The position numbers and the translations under genes are program-made. Positions 35,985 to 45,700 of a stretch of 64,000 nt of DNA are shown here, one piece after another. Source of the DNA: Cystobacter fuscus DSM 2262 (GTDB taxonomy: Bacteria > Myxococcota > Myxococcia > Myxococcales > Myxococcaceae). The DNA is taken from the NCBI RefSeq assembly GCF_000335475.2, contig NZ_ANAH02000066.1, positions 186,001 to 250,000 of the forward strand, in the 5' to 3' direction. The number at the start of each line of letters is the position of its first letter. Positions within the stretch are counted from its first letter, which is position 1. The notes below the pieces were generated by a model. The model saw nothing but the letters and a program-made list of their open reading frames with translations. It had not been told where the DNA came from and ran no database searches.

Positions 35985-37640
35985 ATGAAAACCATGAAGT
36001 CCACGGCAAAGCGGGTCCTGAAGTCCTTCCTCGGTGGCGCGGCGCTGGCCGCGGCGGGCCTGTGCTTCGCTCCGGGCACGGCCTCGGCCGCCCAGTGCGT
36101 GGTGAAGTCGACGGGGGGCCAGATTCCGGCCGCCAAGCTCGTCTCCCTGGATCAGGCGGCCCTGGTCACCGTCACCTTCTGCGGTGGCACCGCCGGCTAC
36201 AAGAGCCAGACGTTCCTGGTTCGCCCCGATGGCACCGTGCACATCGGCACCGGCAACACCACGCCCTCGGGGACGGAGTACGAGGTGGGCACGTTCCTCA
36301 AGGGCGGCGAGCTCGTCTTCGCCATCCGCGTGCCCGAGACGGGTCACACCTACTACTCGGGCCCGGGCAGCCGGAATCCGGATGGCATCGTCCATGCCGC
36401 GGTGACCGAACTCGGCAACAACAACTACCACGTCGGCTTCGAGGACCTCTACGCGAGCGGTGACGCGGACTACGACGACATCAACCTCGTCGTCACCTCC
36501 ACCGCGCTCGTCGTCGTTCCCGCCGATGACACGGATACCGATGGCGACGGCATCATCGACTACGTCGACAACTGTGTCTCCATCCCCAACGCGGACCAGA
36601 GCGACATCGACGGCGACGGCGTGGGTGACGCGTGCAGCACGTACGGCACCTGGTCGCCCACGGGCCCCATGTTCCAGGTCCGCATCCTCCACACCGCCAC
36701 CAAGCTGAACGATGGCCGCGTGATGGTGACCGGCGGCTACAACCCCTCCACGGAGATCTACGATCCCGCCACGGGCGCCTGGACGCGCTTCGCCGACACG
36801 CGCACCAACCACCGCTACCACACCGCCACCAAGCTGAACGACGGGCGCGTGCTGGTCGTCGGCGGTGATGGCGCCAGCGCCACCAGGTCCGCCGAGCTGT
36901 ATGACGCGGCCAGCAACACCTGGACGCTCACCGGCAACCTGACGACGTTCCGCTCGCGCCACACGGCCACGCTCCTGCCCTCGGGCAAGGTGCTGGTGGT
37001 GGGCGGCATCGACAAGGCGACGGGCGCCGCGGTGGCCTCCGCCGAGCTGTATGACCCGGCCACGGGCACCTTCTCCGCCACCGGCGGCATGAACGATGCG
37101 CGCGCCAACTTCACCCTCACGCAGCTGGCCGATGGCAAGGTGCTCGCCACGGGCGGCGGCTCCGGCGAGGTGCGCTCGGCCTCCGCCGAGGTGTACAACC
37201 CGGCCACCGGCACCTGGACGCGCGTGGGCAACATGCTCCAGGGCCGCAACTCCCACGCCGCCGCCCGGCTCGGCAACGGCAAGGTGCTCGTGATGGGCGG
37301 CGCCGTCGACGGCGTGCCCTCCACCACCGCCGAGCTGTTCGACCCGGCCACCGGCTCCTTCTCCGCCACCGGCAACATGCACCAGCCGCGCCGCAACCAC
37401 ACCGCCACCTTGCTCCCCACGGGCCTGGTCGCCGTCGCCGGCGGGTACGACAAGTTCACCGGCACCCACGGCAAGGCGGAGATGTACAACCCGCTGACCG
37501 GCACGTGGATCCCCACCACCGAGATGATCGAGCACCGCTACTCGCACACCGCGACCCTGCTCGATGATGGCAAGGTGCTCGTGGCCGGCGGCATCAGCGT
37601 CGCCGTGGAGAACCAGGTCACCGCCGAGGTGCTGCGCTAA
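35985..37640 (+). CDS. Secreted DUF4114/Kelch beta-propeller protein
   Basis: A 551-aa exported protein. Signal peptide (cleavage after TASA, about residue 35), DUF4114-type calcium-binding domain (about 60-175, ending in VGFEDLYASGDADYDDINL), thrombospondin type 3-like Asp-rich segment (DTDTDGDGIIDYVDNC, DIDGDGVGDAC), then seven Kelch repeats (about 220-551; each with HTATxL.DGxVLVxGG and a YDPATGxW strand) forming a beta propeller. Probably a calcium-stabilised cell-surface or matrix protein; binding partner unknown. It has its own strong promoter and two strong hairpins downstream, so it is a monocistronic unit. Confidence 0.88.
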   Translation: MKTMKSTAKRVLKSFLGGAALAAAGLCFAPGTASAAQCVVKSTGGQIPAAKLVSLDQAALVTVTFCGGTAGYKSQTFLVRPDGTVHIGTGNTTPSGTEYEVGTFLKGGELVFAIRVPETGHTYYSGPGSRNPDGIVHAAVTELGNNNYHVGFEDLYASGDADYDDINLVVTSTALVVVPADDTDTDGDGIIDYVDNCVSIPNADQSDIDGDGVGDACSTYGTWSPTGPMFQVRILHTATKLNDGRVMVTGGYNPSTEIYDPATGAWTRFADTRTNHRYHTATKLNDGRVLVVGGDGASATRSAELYDAASNTWTLTGNLTTFRSRHTATLLPSGKVLVVGGIDKATGAAVASAELYDPATGTFSATGGMNDARANFTLTQLADGKVLATGGGSGEVRSASAEVYNPATGTWTRVGNMLQGRNSHAAARLGNGKVLVMGGAVDGVPSTTAELFDPATGSFSATGNMHQPRRNHTATLLPTGLVAVAGGYDKFTGTHGKAEMYNPLTGTWIPTTEMIEHRYSHTATLLDDGKVLVAGGISVAVENQVTAEVLR

Positions 37641-37650
37641 GCACCGGCGA

Positions 37651-37678
37651 GCTCCTCCCGGAGCCACCCGGGAGGAGC
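37651..37678 (+). terminator. Terminator hairpin after the Kelch gene
   Basis: A perfect 11-bp stem (37651-37661 with 37668-37678) encloses a 6-base loop (AGCCAC), 10 bp after the stop. It is followed by TTCCCG rather than a T-run, as is common in very GC-rich genomes. Confidence 0.65.
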
Positions 37679-37716
37679 TTCCCGAAGAGCAGTCCCTCCA
37701 CATCCCGTCGTGACCC

Positions 37717-37761
37717 GAGGGGCCCTGGCCATCGCGATTCATTCGCGGGCCAGGGCCCCTC
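37717..37761. terminator. Second long hairpin, 14-bp perfect stem
   Basis: GAGGGGCCCTGGCC (37717-37730) pairs perfectly with GGCCAGGGCCCCTC (37748-37761) around a 17-base loop that itself contains CGCG/CGCG. It may be a second terminator or a structured element; it separates the Kelch unit from the aldo/keto reductase promoter region. Confidence 0.55.
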
Positions 37762-37788
37762 TCGCGTTTCCCGCCCCTCGTGTCTCCC

Positions 37789-37815
37789 GGGTACCTTACC
37801 TTTTGGTGTGTACCC
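37789..37815 (+). promoter_or_regulatory. GTAC-type inverted repeat, candidate operator
   Basis: GGGTAC (37789-37794) and GTACCC (37810-37815) form a perfect inverted repeat with a 15-bp AT-richer spacer, about 100 bp before the aldo/keto reductase ATG. The layout resembles operators of small winged-helix redox regulators (HxlR-like), a family-level guess. No such regulator gene lies beside it. Confidence 0.4.
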
Positions 37816-37915
37816 CACTTTTTCGTGCGTTCTTGTCATACGGGAAGCTCAACTCCTATCTTGCCGCGAGTCCAACGGAGCCCGCGCGACGCGGGCCCTG
37901 AGCAGGAGTTGCGTG

Positions 37916-38959
37916 ATGCGCTACAAGATTTTCGGTCAGCGGACGGGTCTCAAGGTGTCGGAACTGGCGCTCGGCGCCGGCATGTTCGGCACGGCGTATG
38001 GCTATGGCGCCGAGCCGGACGAGGTGCGCCGCATCCTGCGAGGCTATGCCGAGGCGGGGGGCAACTTCATCGACACCGCCGACAACTATCAGCTCGGTGA
38101 ATCCGAGACCCTGATTGGCGAGTTCCTCTCGTCCCATCGCAATGACTTCGTCATCGCCTCGAAATACAGCCGTGGCGCCGCGCGGGCCCCCTCCCTGGGA
38201 GTGCTCGGCAACAGCCGCAAGGTGATGGTGCAATCCGTCGAGGACAGCTTGAGGCGCCTCAAGACGGACCGCATCGATCTCTACTTCGCGCACATGGATG
38301 ACGGCGTGACGCCCGTCGAGGAGATCGCGCGCGGCCTGGATGATCTCGTGCGCGCCGGCAAGATTGTCTATGGCGGCCTGTCCAACTTTCCGGCCTGGCG
38401 GATCGCCACCGCCGTCACCCTGGCGGACCTGCGTGGCTGGGCGCCCATCGTCGCGCTTCAAACCGAATACAGCCTGCTGCAGCGCACGACCGAGCGCGAG
38501 CTGCTGCCCATGGCGGAGGGCCTCGGGCTGGGCGTCATGGGGTGGTCGCCCATGGGCGGCGGGCTGCTCACCGGCAAGTACCGCAAGGGGGAGAAGGGCC
38601 GCGCCACCGACTTGAAGGGCAGCGTCCTCCATGACGACCCCACGCGGACGGAGCCCCTCCTCGACGCGCTCGGCGCCATCGCCGAGGAACTCGACTCCAG
38701 CCCGGGCCGGATCGCCATCGCCTGGGTGAGCGCCAGGGGCGTGCTTCCGGTCATCGGACCGCGCACCCGCGCCCAGCTCGAGGACAACCTCGCCGCCACC
38801 ACCGTCAAGCTGAGCGACGAGCAGCTCCGGCGCCTGGATGAACTCACCGCCATCCCCCTCGGCTATCCCCACGAGCTGCTCGGTGCCGCCGAACAGCGCG
38901 CGATCATGACCGGCAATCGGTGGGAGCAGATCGACTTCCCCGCGCGGACGATCGCCTAG
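37916..38959 (+). CDS. Aldo/keto reductase
   Basis: A 347-aa NADPH-dependent oxidoreductase with a TIM-barrel fold. FIDTADNYQLGESETLIGEFL holds the catalytic Asp and Tyr; IASKYSRG the Lys; DLYFAHMDD the His; GLSNFPAWRI, LQTEYSLLQR and the C-terminal PVIGPRTRAQLEDNL (cofactor phosphate site) are all present. It reduces aldehydes, ketones or sugars; the substrate is open. The start at 37916 is supported by AGGAG upstream. It is monocistronic, behind an AT-richer region with the GTAC inverted repeat. Confidence 0.9.
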   Translation: MRYKIFGQRTGLKVSELALGAGMFGTAYGYGAEPDEVRRILRGYAEAGGNFIDTADNYQLGESETLIGEFLSSHRNDFVIASKYSRGAARAPSLGVLGNSRKVMVQSVEDSLRRLKTDRIDLYFAHMDDGVTPVEEIARGLDDLVRAGKIVYGGLSNFPAWRIATAVTLADLRGWAPIVALQTEYSLLQRTTERELLPMAEGLGLGVMGWSPMGGGLLTGKYRKGEKGRATDLKGSVLHDDPTRTEPLLDALGAIAEELDSSPGRIAIAWVSARGVLPVIGPRTRAQLEDNLAATTVKLSDEQLRRLDELTAIPLGYPHELLGAAEQRAIMTGNRWEQIDFPARTIA

Positions 38960-39017
38960 GGAGTTTCCAGCGGCCCCCTGTCAGGTTGCCGGACGCGGCT
39001 GCGTACAGTGCGACCCG

Positions 39018-40343
39018 ATGCTCCCGATCCGACTGCTTCCGCTGCTCGCGCTGCTCCTCGTCGCCTGTCATTCCCCCGAGACCCCGGTGCCCCCCGGTGG
39101 CTCGGGAAACAAGCCCCCTCCCGAGACCCCGCCCACCTTCACCGTCCACGCGCCGGGTGACGTCACCACCATGCCGTCGCCGTACAAGAACGTCCACGTC
39201 CTGCTCGGTGATGGCGGCAGGTTCCGTGAACGCCTCGACGCCAGCGGCGTGGTGCGCTTCCATGATCCGGCCATCGTGGGACCCCAGGACGTGAGCCTGG
39301 TGATGGTGTCTTCCTCCGGAGCGGTCCAGGTGCGGACCTACCTCGCGCTCGAGGGTCCCGAGGTCCGGCTGCCCGGCTTCGCGTACTTGATCTCGGGCCC
39401 GTCCTGGACGAAGCAGGGCACGCTCACCGGCCGGGTGACGGGCGCGGTCAATCCCAAGGCCCTGTCCGTTTCCGTGGCTGGCGAGGGACTCTACGGCCTC
39501 ACGACGTTGGCCGAGGATGGGACCTTCAGCATCGACATCCGCGGGGACGCGCCCGGCACGGTGGACCTCTTCGCGAAGGAGACCGGGGGCTCCGGGGAAA
39601 TGGTCCTTCGGGTGGGACTCGAGCGGGGCATCGCCGTGGGTTCCGGCGCGACCGTTGGCGGGCTGGAACTCGCGCTCGATCATCCGGTGGATCAGGTGCT
39701 CAATGTGTCGGTGGAGGGCGATGGCGCGCGGGGCGGCGAGATGACCGCCTCGCTCGAATACATCCTCGGCGGCCACTACCTCTTCAGCACGAGTGCTTCC
39801 GGGATGCTGCCGCTCTCGGTTCCCGCGGTCGCGCGGACGGCCCCCTTCGATACCTTCACCCCGATGCTCAGCATCACCTCGGGTGACGCGGCGATGTTCC
39901 CGGATGGAGCGCTCCAGACGAGCCTGCCCGCGGTCACCTCCTCCGTGACGGCCACCTTCCTGGCCCCCCTGCGCATCACCTCTCCGGCCGTGGGTCCCCG
40001 GGAGGCTCCGGCCAGCGCCTCGCGCTCCGGCCTGGTCATGAGCTGGGTTCCCGATCGCACCGCGCACCTGACGGAGATGGGGCTCGAAGCGACGACGGGA
40101 GCGAGTCCCCTGGATTGGCGTGTGATGGCCCCCACCTCCATCACCTCGTTCACTCCCTTCGCGCTCCCCGCGGACCTCGTCCCGGTCACCACCTTCCCCG
40201 CGGGCTCCTACCGGGTGTGGGCGAACTCCATCTGGTCGTCCCACGCGAGCGGCTACGCGGACTTCTTCACCGGGCGTGACATCCGCGACCCGGACGAGGA
40301 GGTCCGGACCACCCGGCTCCTCGCCTACGTCGAGCTTCAGTAG
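39018..40343 (+). CDS. Outer-membrane-type lipoprotein, hypothetical
   Basis: A 441-aa lipoprotein: signal peptide with lipobox LVAC (Cys17), Pro/Gly-rich tether (18-45) and a beta-rich body with several Ig- or carboxypeptidase-regulatory-like stretches (GRVTGAVNPKALSVSVAG, AEDGTFSIDIRGDAPGTVDL). No enzymatic motif is visible. There is no Shine-Dalgarno; TACAGT (39004-39009) lies 8 bp before the ATG and looks like a -10 box, so the mRNA may be leaderless. It converges with the triple-PAS kinase gene. Confidence 0.75.
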   Translation: MLPIRLLPLLALLLVACHSPETPVPPGGSGNKPPPETPPTFTVHAPGDVTTMPSPYKNVHVLLGDGGRFRERLDASGVVRFHDPAIVGPQDVSLVMVSSSGAVQVRTYLALEGPEVRLPGFAYLISGPSWTKQGTLTGRVTGAVNPKALSVSVAGEGLYGLTTLAEDGTFSIDIRGDAPGTVDLFAKETGGSGEMVLRVGLERGIAVGSGATVGGLELALDHPVDQVLNVSVEGDGARGGEMTASLEYILGGHYLFSTSASGMLPLSVPAVARTAPFDTFTPMLSITSGDAAMFPDGALQTSLPAVTSSVTATFLAPLRITSPAVGPREAPASASRSGLVMSWVPDRTAHLTEMGLEATTGASPLDWRVMAPTSITSFTPFALPADLVPVTTFPAGSYRVWANSIWSSHASGYADFFTGRDIRDPDEEVRTTRLLAYVELQ

Positions 40344-40383
40344 CTCGGGGGGGGTCCGGCGGCCCACGCGGATGTCCAAGGGC

Positions 40384-42333
40384 CTACCCTGACCGGCGCG
40401 GCCCTGGCTCACGGGGCTCGTCCGGTGCCGCGCCGGGGGCCAGGAGATCCGTTGGCATGCGGATGGTGAAGCGGGCGCCCCCCTCCGGGAGATTATCGGC
40501 GGAGATGATCCCGCCATGGGCCTCGACAATCTCCCGGCTCACGTACAGTCCCAGACCCAGCCCGCCGTAGTGGCTCATGGGCGCGGCGCGCTCGAACCTG
40601 CCGAACAGCCGGGGCATGTCCTTCTCCGGCAGGCCGGGCCCCTTGTCGGTGATGACGAGGATCACCTCGGCGCCCTCCCGCGCCATCGAGATCTCGATCG
40701 GGTGGCCGGCCGCGTACTTGAAGGAGTTGGACAGCAGGTTGGTGACCACCTGTTCGATGCGGAGCCGATCCCACGTGCCCTCGATGGGCTGTGCTTCCTG
40801 GACGAGGAGCTGACAGTCGGCCGAGACGGCCGCGTCGCGCAGGCGCTCGGTGAGGTCCTTGACCGTGGCGACCAGATCGATGCGCTCCGGGTGGAGGGTG
40901 AGCCGGCCGGTGGAGATCCGGGAGACATCCAGCAACGTCTCGACGAGATGGGACAGCCGCCCGGTGCTGCGCAGCACGCGTTCGAGCCGGGCCTCGTGCT
41001 TGGGCTCGAGCGACGTCATGTCCCGTTTCAGGCCCTGGAGCTGGAGCTGGAGCGCCGTGACAGGCGTCTTCAGCTCGTGCGCGGCGATGGAGAGGAACTC
41101 GTCGCGCAGCCGGATCGCCTCCTGGCTCTGGGCGAGTTGGAGGCGCTCCTCCTGCGTGCGCTTGTGTTCGGTGAGGTCGCGCGTCACCTTCGAGAAACCC
41201 AGCAGGAGGCCTTTGGCGTCCCGCATCGCGGTGAGGGTCACGCTGGCCCAGAAGAGCGAGCCGTCCTTGCGCACGCGCCAGCTCTCGTCCTCGACGCGGC
41301 CGTCCCGCTCGGCGGCCTCGAGCTGCAGGGCGGGCTTGTTCACCGCGAGATCCTCGGGCGGGTAGAAGCGCGAGAAGTGCTCGCCGACGATCTCCCGGGC
41401 CGAGTAGCCCTTGAGGTGGGCCGCTCCGTCGTTCCAGGTCATCACGCGCCCATGGGGATCCAACATGAAGATGGCGTAGTCCTTCACGCTGGAGACCAGC
41501 AGCCGGAAGCGCTCCTCACTGCGCCGCAGCAGATCCTCGTTCTTGCGGCGCTCGGTGAGATCCCGCGTGATCTTGGCGAAGCCCCGCAGGCGGCCCTCCT
41601 CGTCGCGCACGGCGGTGATGATCACGTTCGCCCAGAAGAGCGAGCCGTCCTTGCGCACGCGCCAGCCCTCGTCCTCGACGCGGCCCTGCTCGGCGGCCTC
41701 GCGCAGCAGATCCCACGGCTTGCCCCGGGCCACCTCCTCCTCCATGTAGAAGCGGCTGATGGGTTGACCGATGATCTCCTGGGCCTGGTAGCCCTTGAGG
41801 CGCTGGGCGCCGGGGTTCCAGCTATTCACCCGTCCATCGGGCTCCAACATGAAGACGGCGTAATCCTTGATGCTCGTGACGAGCAACCGGAAGCGCTCCT
41901 CGCTCTGGCGGATCTGTTCCTCCGCCTTGCGGCGCTCGGTGAGATCCCGGGTGATCTTCGCGAACCCCACCAGCTTGCCCGTGGGGTCGCGCATGGGGGT
42001 GATGATCACGCTGGCCCAGTACTGATCGCCATTCTTGCGGATGCGCCAGCCTTCCTCCTCGAAGCGGCCCTCGGCCGTGGCGCAGCGCAGCTCGCGCTCG
42101 CACTTGCCGGCGACGATGTCCGCCGGAGGGTAGAAGAGCGAGAAGTGCCGCCCCTGGATCTCCCCCAGGGTGTAGCCGTTGATGCGCTCCGCGCCCTTGT
42201 TCCACGTCTTCACGTGCCCGGTGGGATCGAGCATGAAGACGGCATAGTCCTCGATGTTGTCGAGGATCATCCGCGCGCGCTCTTCTTGAAGGGCCGACAG
42301 TTCCACGACGACCGACGAGCCCTGGTCACGCAT
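40384..42333 (-). CDS. Soluble histidine kinase with three tandem PAS domains
   Basis: A 649-aa sensor without membrane helices. Three closely similar PAS-PAC units (each with KDYAVFMLxPxGxVxxWNxGAxxxxGY and a PAC end GFxKxTRDLTExxK) span about 20-400, then a coiled coil, HisKA (IAAHELKTPVTAL, His acceptor) and HATPase (TNLLSNSFKYA, TDKGPGLPEKD, GLGLGLYVSREIVEAHGG). The high similarity of the three units suggests recent internal duplication. The start at 42333 is preferred because the longer upstream frame is low-complexity Pro/Ala. No response regulator gene is adjacent, so it is an orphan kinase. Confidence 0.87.
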   Translation of the reverse strand: MRDQGSSVVVELSALQEERARMILDNIEDYAVFMLDPTGHVKTWNKGAERINGYTLGEIQGRHFSLFYPPADIVAGKCERELRCATAEGRFEEEGWRIRKNGDQYWASVIITPMRDPTGKLVGFAKITRDLTERRKAEEQIRQSEERFRLLVTSIKDYAVFMLEPDGRVNSWNPGAQRLKGYQAQEIIGQPISRFYMEEEVARGKPWDLLREAAEQGRVEDEGWRVRKDGSLFWANVIITAVRDEEGRLRGFAKITRDLTERRKNEDLLRRSEERFRLLVSSVKDYAIFMLDPHGRVMTWNDGAAHLKGYSAREIVGEHFSRFYPPEDLAVNKPALQLEAAERDGRVEDESWRVRKDGSLFWASVTLTAMRDAKGLLLGFSKVTRDLTEHKRTQEERLQLAQSQEAIRLRDEFLSIAAHELKTPVTALQLQLQGLKRDMTSLEPKHEARLERVLRSTGRLSHLVETLLDVSRISTGRLTLHPERIDLVATVKDLTERLRDAAVSADCQLLVQEAQPIEGTWDRLRIEQVVTNLLSNSFKYAAGHPIEISMAREGAEVILVITDKGPGLPEKDMPRLFGRFERAAPMSHYGGLGLGLYVSREIVEAHGGIISADNLPEGGARFTIRMPTDLLAPGAAPDEPREPGPRRSG

Positions 42334-42720
42334 GGCGCCAGGCCCTGCTCGAGGCGCGGGCGGGGTGCACGCCGCGGCCATGGAGCGCGGAGAGTGGAGC
42401 GAAGCTGGTTCCGAGCACTGGGTGGGAGTCGTGCATGGGGGAGTTCTTGACGCAGGAGGCGCCCGGTACAAGGCCCAATCCGAGACGATGCCACGTGTTC
42501 AACGGCCGGCCCATGACGCGGCGCGCCCAATGAGCAACCACACGCGACGGATACGCCATCGCCAGAATGGACGGATCCGCCAGATTTTTGATGTTCCAAC
42601 AGTGAACCACACGAGACCGTTCCCCGGAGGCGCCCTCGTTTCAGCGAGGGGCACGCGGGTGCTCTCCAGCTTCTTCCGGAGCCGACGGAAGGACGGCCGT
42701 GCCCGGCTGCTCGCCAACGA
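42334..42720. other. Intergenic region, 387 bp
   Basis: It lies between two minus-strand kinase genes. No gene is supported. A 6-bp hairpin CCCTCG-TTTCAG-CGAGGG is at 42633-42650 and could terminate the upstream giant kinase transcript. Around 42530-42610 the sequence is AT-richer and contains two copies of a GTGTGGTT-like word on the minus strand, possibly part of the promoter of the triple-PAS gene; no clear -35/-10 pair was found. Confidence 0.45.
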
Positions 42721-45700
42721 CTAGAGGCCCGCTCGCGAGGAGAGCGGGAGTTCGAGCGTGGCCACGGCGCCCCGATGAGGCCCCTCGCTGTGCAGGGTGA
42801 GCTGGCCCTTCATCATCTTCGCGGCCAGCGCGCTCGAGTGCAGTCCGAAGCCATGGCCATCCTTGCGCGTGGTGAAGCCGTGGGTGAACAGGCTGTCCAT
42901 CAGCTCCGGCGCGATGCCCACCCCGTCATCCGCCACCTGGATGCGCGCCACGCCGCCCTCCGCCGTCAGCCGCACCCAGAGGTTGCGCTTGCCCTCGGGC
43001 ATCTGGCCCAGCGCGTGGTTGGCGTTGCTGATGAGGTTGATGAGGATCTGCATCACCTTGTGCTTGTCCGCGCTCACCCGGGGCAGCGCCGACAGCTCAC
43101 GGTGGAGGGTGACGCCGTGGCGCTCCAACGCCGCGAGCTGGATGCGCAGCGCGTCGTCGATGAGCTGGGCCAGGTCGCACTCCTCCGTCAGCAGCGCGTT
43201 GCGCGCGTAGGTCTGCTGCACCTGGATGATGGCGCGGATGTGCTCGACGTGCCGGCTCATCGCATCCATGTCCTCCATGAGGCGCATCTGATCCTTCATC
43301 AGATCGTCACTCAGGGCGGTGAGGTAGTCCGGCAGATGGCCGCCGCGCGGGTCCTTCGTCAGGAAGTCCGCCAGCTCCTGGCGGTGCTCCACCAGCAGGG
43401 CCGAGGCCTGCTTCAGCCGACCCACGCGCAGGGCGCCCACGGCCTTGCGCATCATCTCCAGGTGGATGACGGCGCTGGTGAGCACGTTGCCCACGTTGTG
43501 CAGCACGTTGGAGGCCACCTCCGTCATGCCCACCTCGCGCGCGGTGTCCACCAGCCGGGCCTGGGCCTGCTTGAGCTCGCGCGTGCGCTCCTCCACCCGC
43601 CGCTCCAGCTCGTCGTTGGCCTGGTACAGCTCCATCCGGGCGCGCTGCACGTCCTCGTACAGCCGCGCGTTCTCGATGGAGATGGCCGCCTGGGAGGCGA
43701 GGTGCCCCAGGAGCGCCAGCCGCGCCGGGCTGAAGGCGTTGGTGGCCAGGTTGTTCTCCAGGTAGAGCGCCCCGGAGAACACCTCCTGCCGGATCAGCGG
43801 CAGGCACAACACCGAGCGCGCCGTGCCGCGCGCCAGGTACGGATCGGCCGAGAACTCATGGGGCTGAGAGGCATCTCCGATGAGCACGTGCTCGCGCGTG
43901 CGCCGGACATAGGCCAGGAGCGTCCACGGCAGCTCGTGGTGGCCCGCCTCGTCCGGCGCCAGCGTGGCGCCGTCCGGTGAGAGCCGGAAGAGAGCCGACA
44001 CCGCGAGCGTGTTCTCCTGGGACAACAACAGGGCGCCCCGCTGCGCGCCCGCGTTCTCGATCGCCGCCTTCATCAGCGCCGTCACCAGGCGCTCCAGCAC
44101 GATCTCGCCGGAGACGGCCTGCTGCGCCTTGACCACCGTGAGCGCGTCGATGTGGGTGGAGTCCGCGCCGCTGGTGGTCGTGGTCTGCGCGTCCCGGTGG
44201 GCCTCCGGCGCCGCGAGGTACGGCCACTGGGCCTCGAGCTGCCGCGCCTTGGCGTGGGCGCCCCATTGCTGGTAGGCCGCGTGGGCCTGGTGCGCGAAGC
44301 CCTGGGCGACGAGGGGCATGCGGCGCGCGCGCCAGAAGTACGCCGCGAGCTCACTGGCCAGTGCCAGGTACTGGGTGGCCCCGTTCTCCTGGGCCGCGCG
44401 GATGGCCTCCTCGTAGGCGTGGATCGCCTCCTCCGACCGCGCCTCGATCCGGGCCCACTCCGCGAAGACGAGCCGCTCGAGCGCGCGGAAGTTCTCGGGG
44501 CACGGCTCCGCCCATTGCGCGAGCCGCTGGTGGTGCCGCGCGATGGCCGCGAGGTCCTCCTGGCGCCGCTGGGGCGGGGCCGCCTCGAGGCACGCGGCCA
44601 GGGCCAGGGCGCGGAAGAAGTGGCCCTCGCGCGCATTGAGGCCGCCGGTGGTGGCCCAGAGCAACCCGTCCACCTGCTCCGCGGCTTCACGCGCTTCCTC
44701 GTAGGCGCCGCACATGTAGCGCGACTGCAGCTTGAAGAGCCAGTAGTGACACCGCGTGGCGCCCATGCGCTGGGGGGTCATCCGGGCCTCGTAGGCCCGC
44801 TCCTCGAAGCCGTCCCCGTCCAGGCTCTGGAACGACGGGGTGTGGCCGCGCAACTGCTGCACGTAGCGCTGCACCACGAGGAGCCATTCGTGGGGATCCA
44901 CGAAGCCCATCTTGCGCACGACCTCGCCGCGCGCGAGCGACTCCTGGTAGACCTCGTCCAGGGGGTGCCCCATGGCGAGGCGCAGGGAGACGAGCGCGGA
45001 GCCACAGTAGGAGGCGGACGAGGTGCTTCCCGATTGCCGCGCATGGCTCAAGCCCTCGAGGATGAGCTCCCGTGCCCGGGCGAGGGGTTCGACCCAGACG
45101 CTGCAGAAGTGGGTGCTCAGCAGCACCCCCGCTCGGAAGGGCAGGCCGTGCCGGTCGACGAACCCGAGCGCGAGCCGCGCGAAGGCCATTCCTTCCCGGT
45201 GGCGATTGAAGAACGAGCCGGTGATGACGCCGAACCAGGCGTACCCGCTCACGGCGTCGGCCACGAAGCCGTGGCGCAGGGTGAGGGCGACCATCCGGCT
45301 CAGGATGACGATGAGCAGGTTTGGATTGCTGGAGTGCGCGGGAGGGAAGAGCTTGAAGAGGGCGGCCACGCCCATCTTCATGTCCGGGTCGGTCATGAGG
45401 GGCAGCCCGGCGAGACTCTCGATGGGGCGTGAGCCCAGCAGGTTCCACACCTCCTCATGGGCGGCCACCGCCTCTTGCCAGGTGGGCCGCGGCGACACCG
45501 GCATGCCCAGCAGCGCCAGGCACGCCATGACGCGGTCCATGCCCTGGAGGAACTCCCCCCGGGCGAAGTGGATGTCCTGGATCAGGAAGGAGACGGCCAC
45601 GGTGTCCGCGCGGGTGCGTGTCCGGGGGCTCAGCTCCTCGGCCAGCCGCTGGGCCTCGGCGGTGTTGCCGCTCATGAACTCCAGGCGGGTCAGGGCGATC

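Noticed and set aside
42332-42724. Plus-strand open frame of 130 codons between the two kinase genes
   Set aside because: No ribosome site, Arg/Pro-rich composition of a random GC-rich frame, and it overlaps the ends of both flanking genes.
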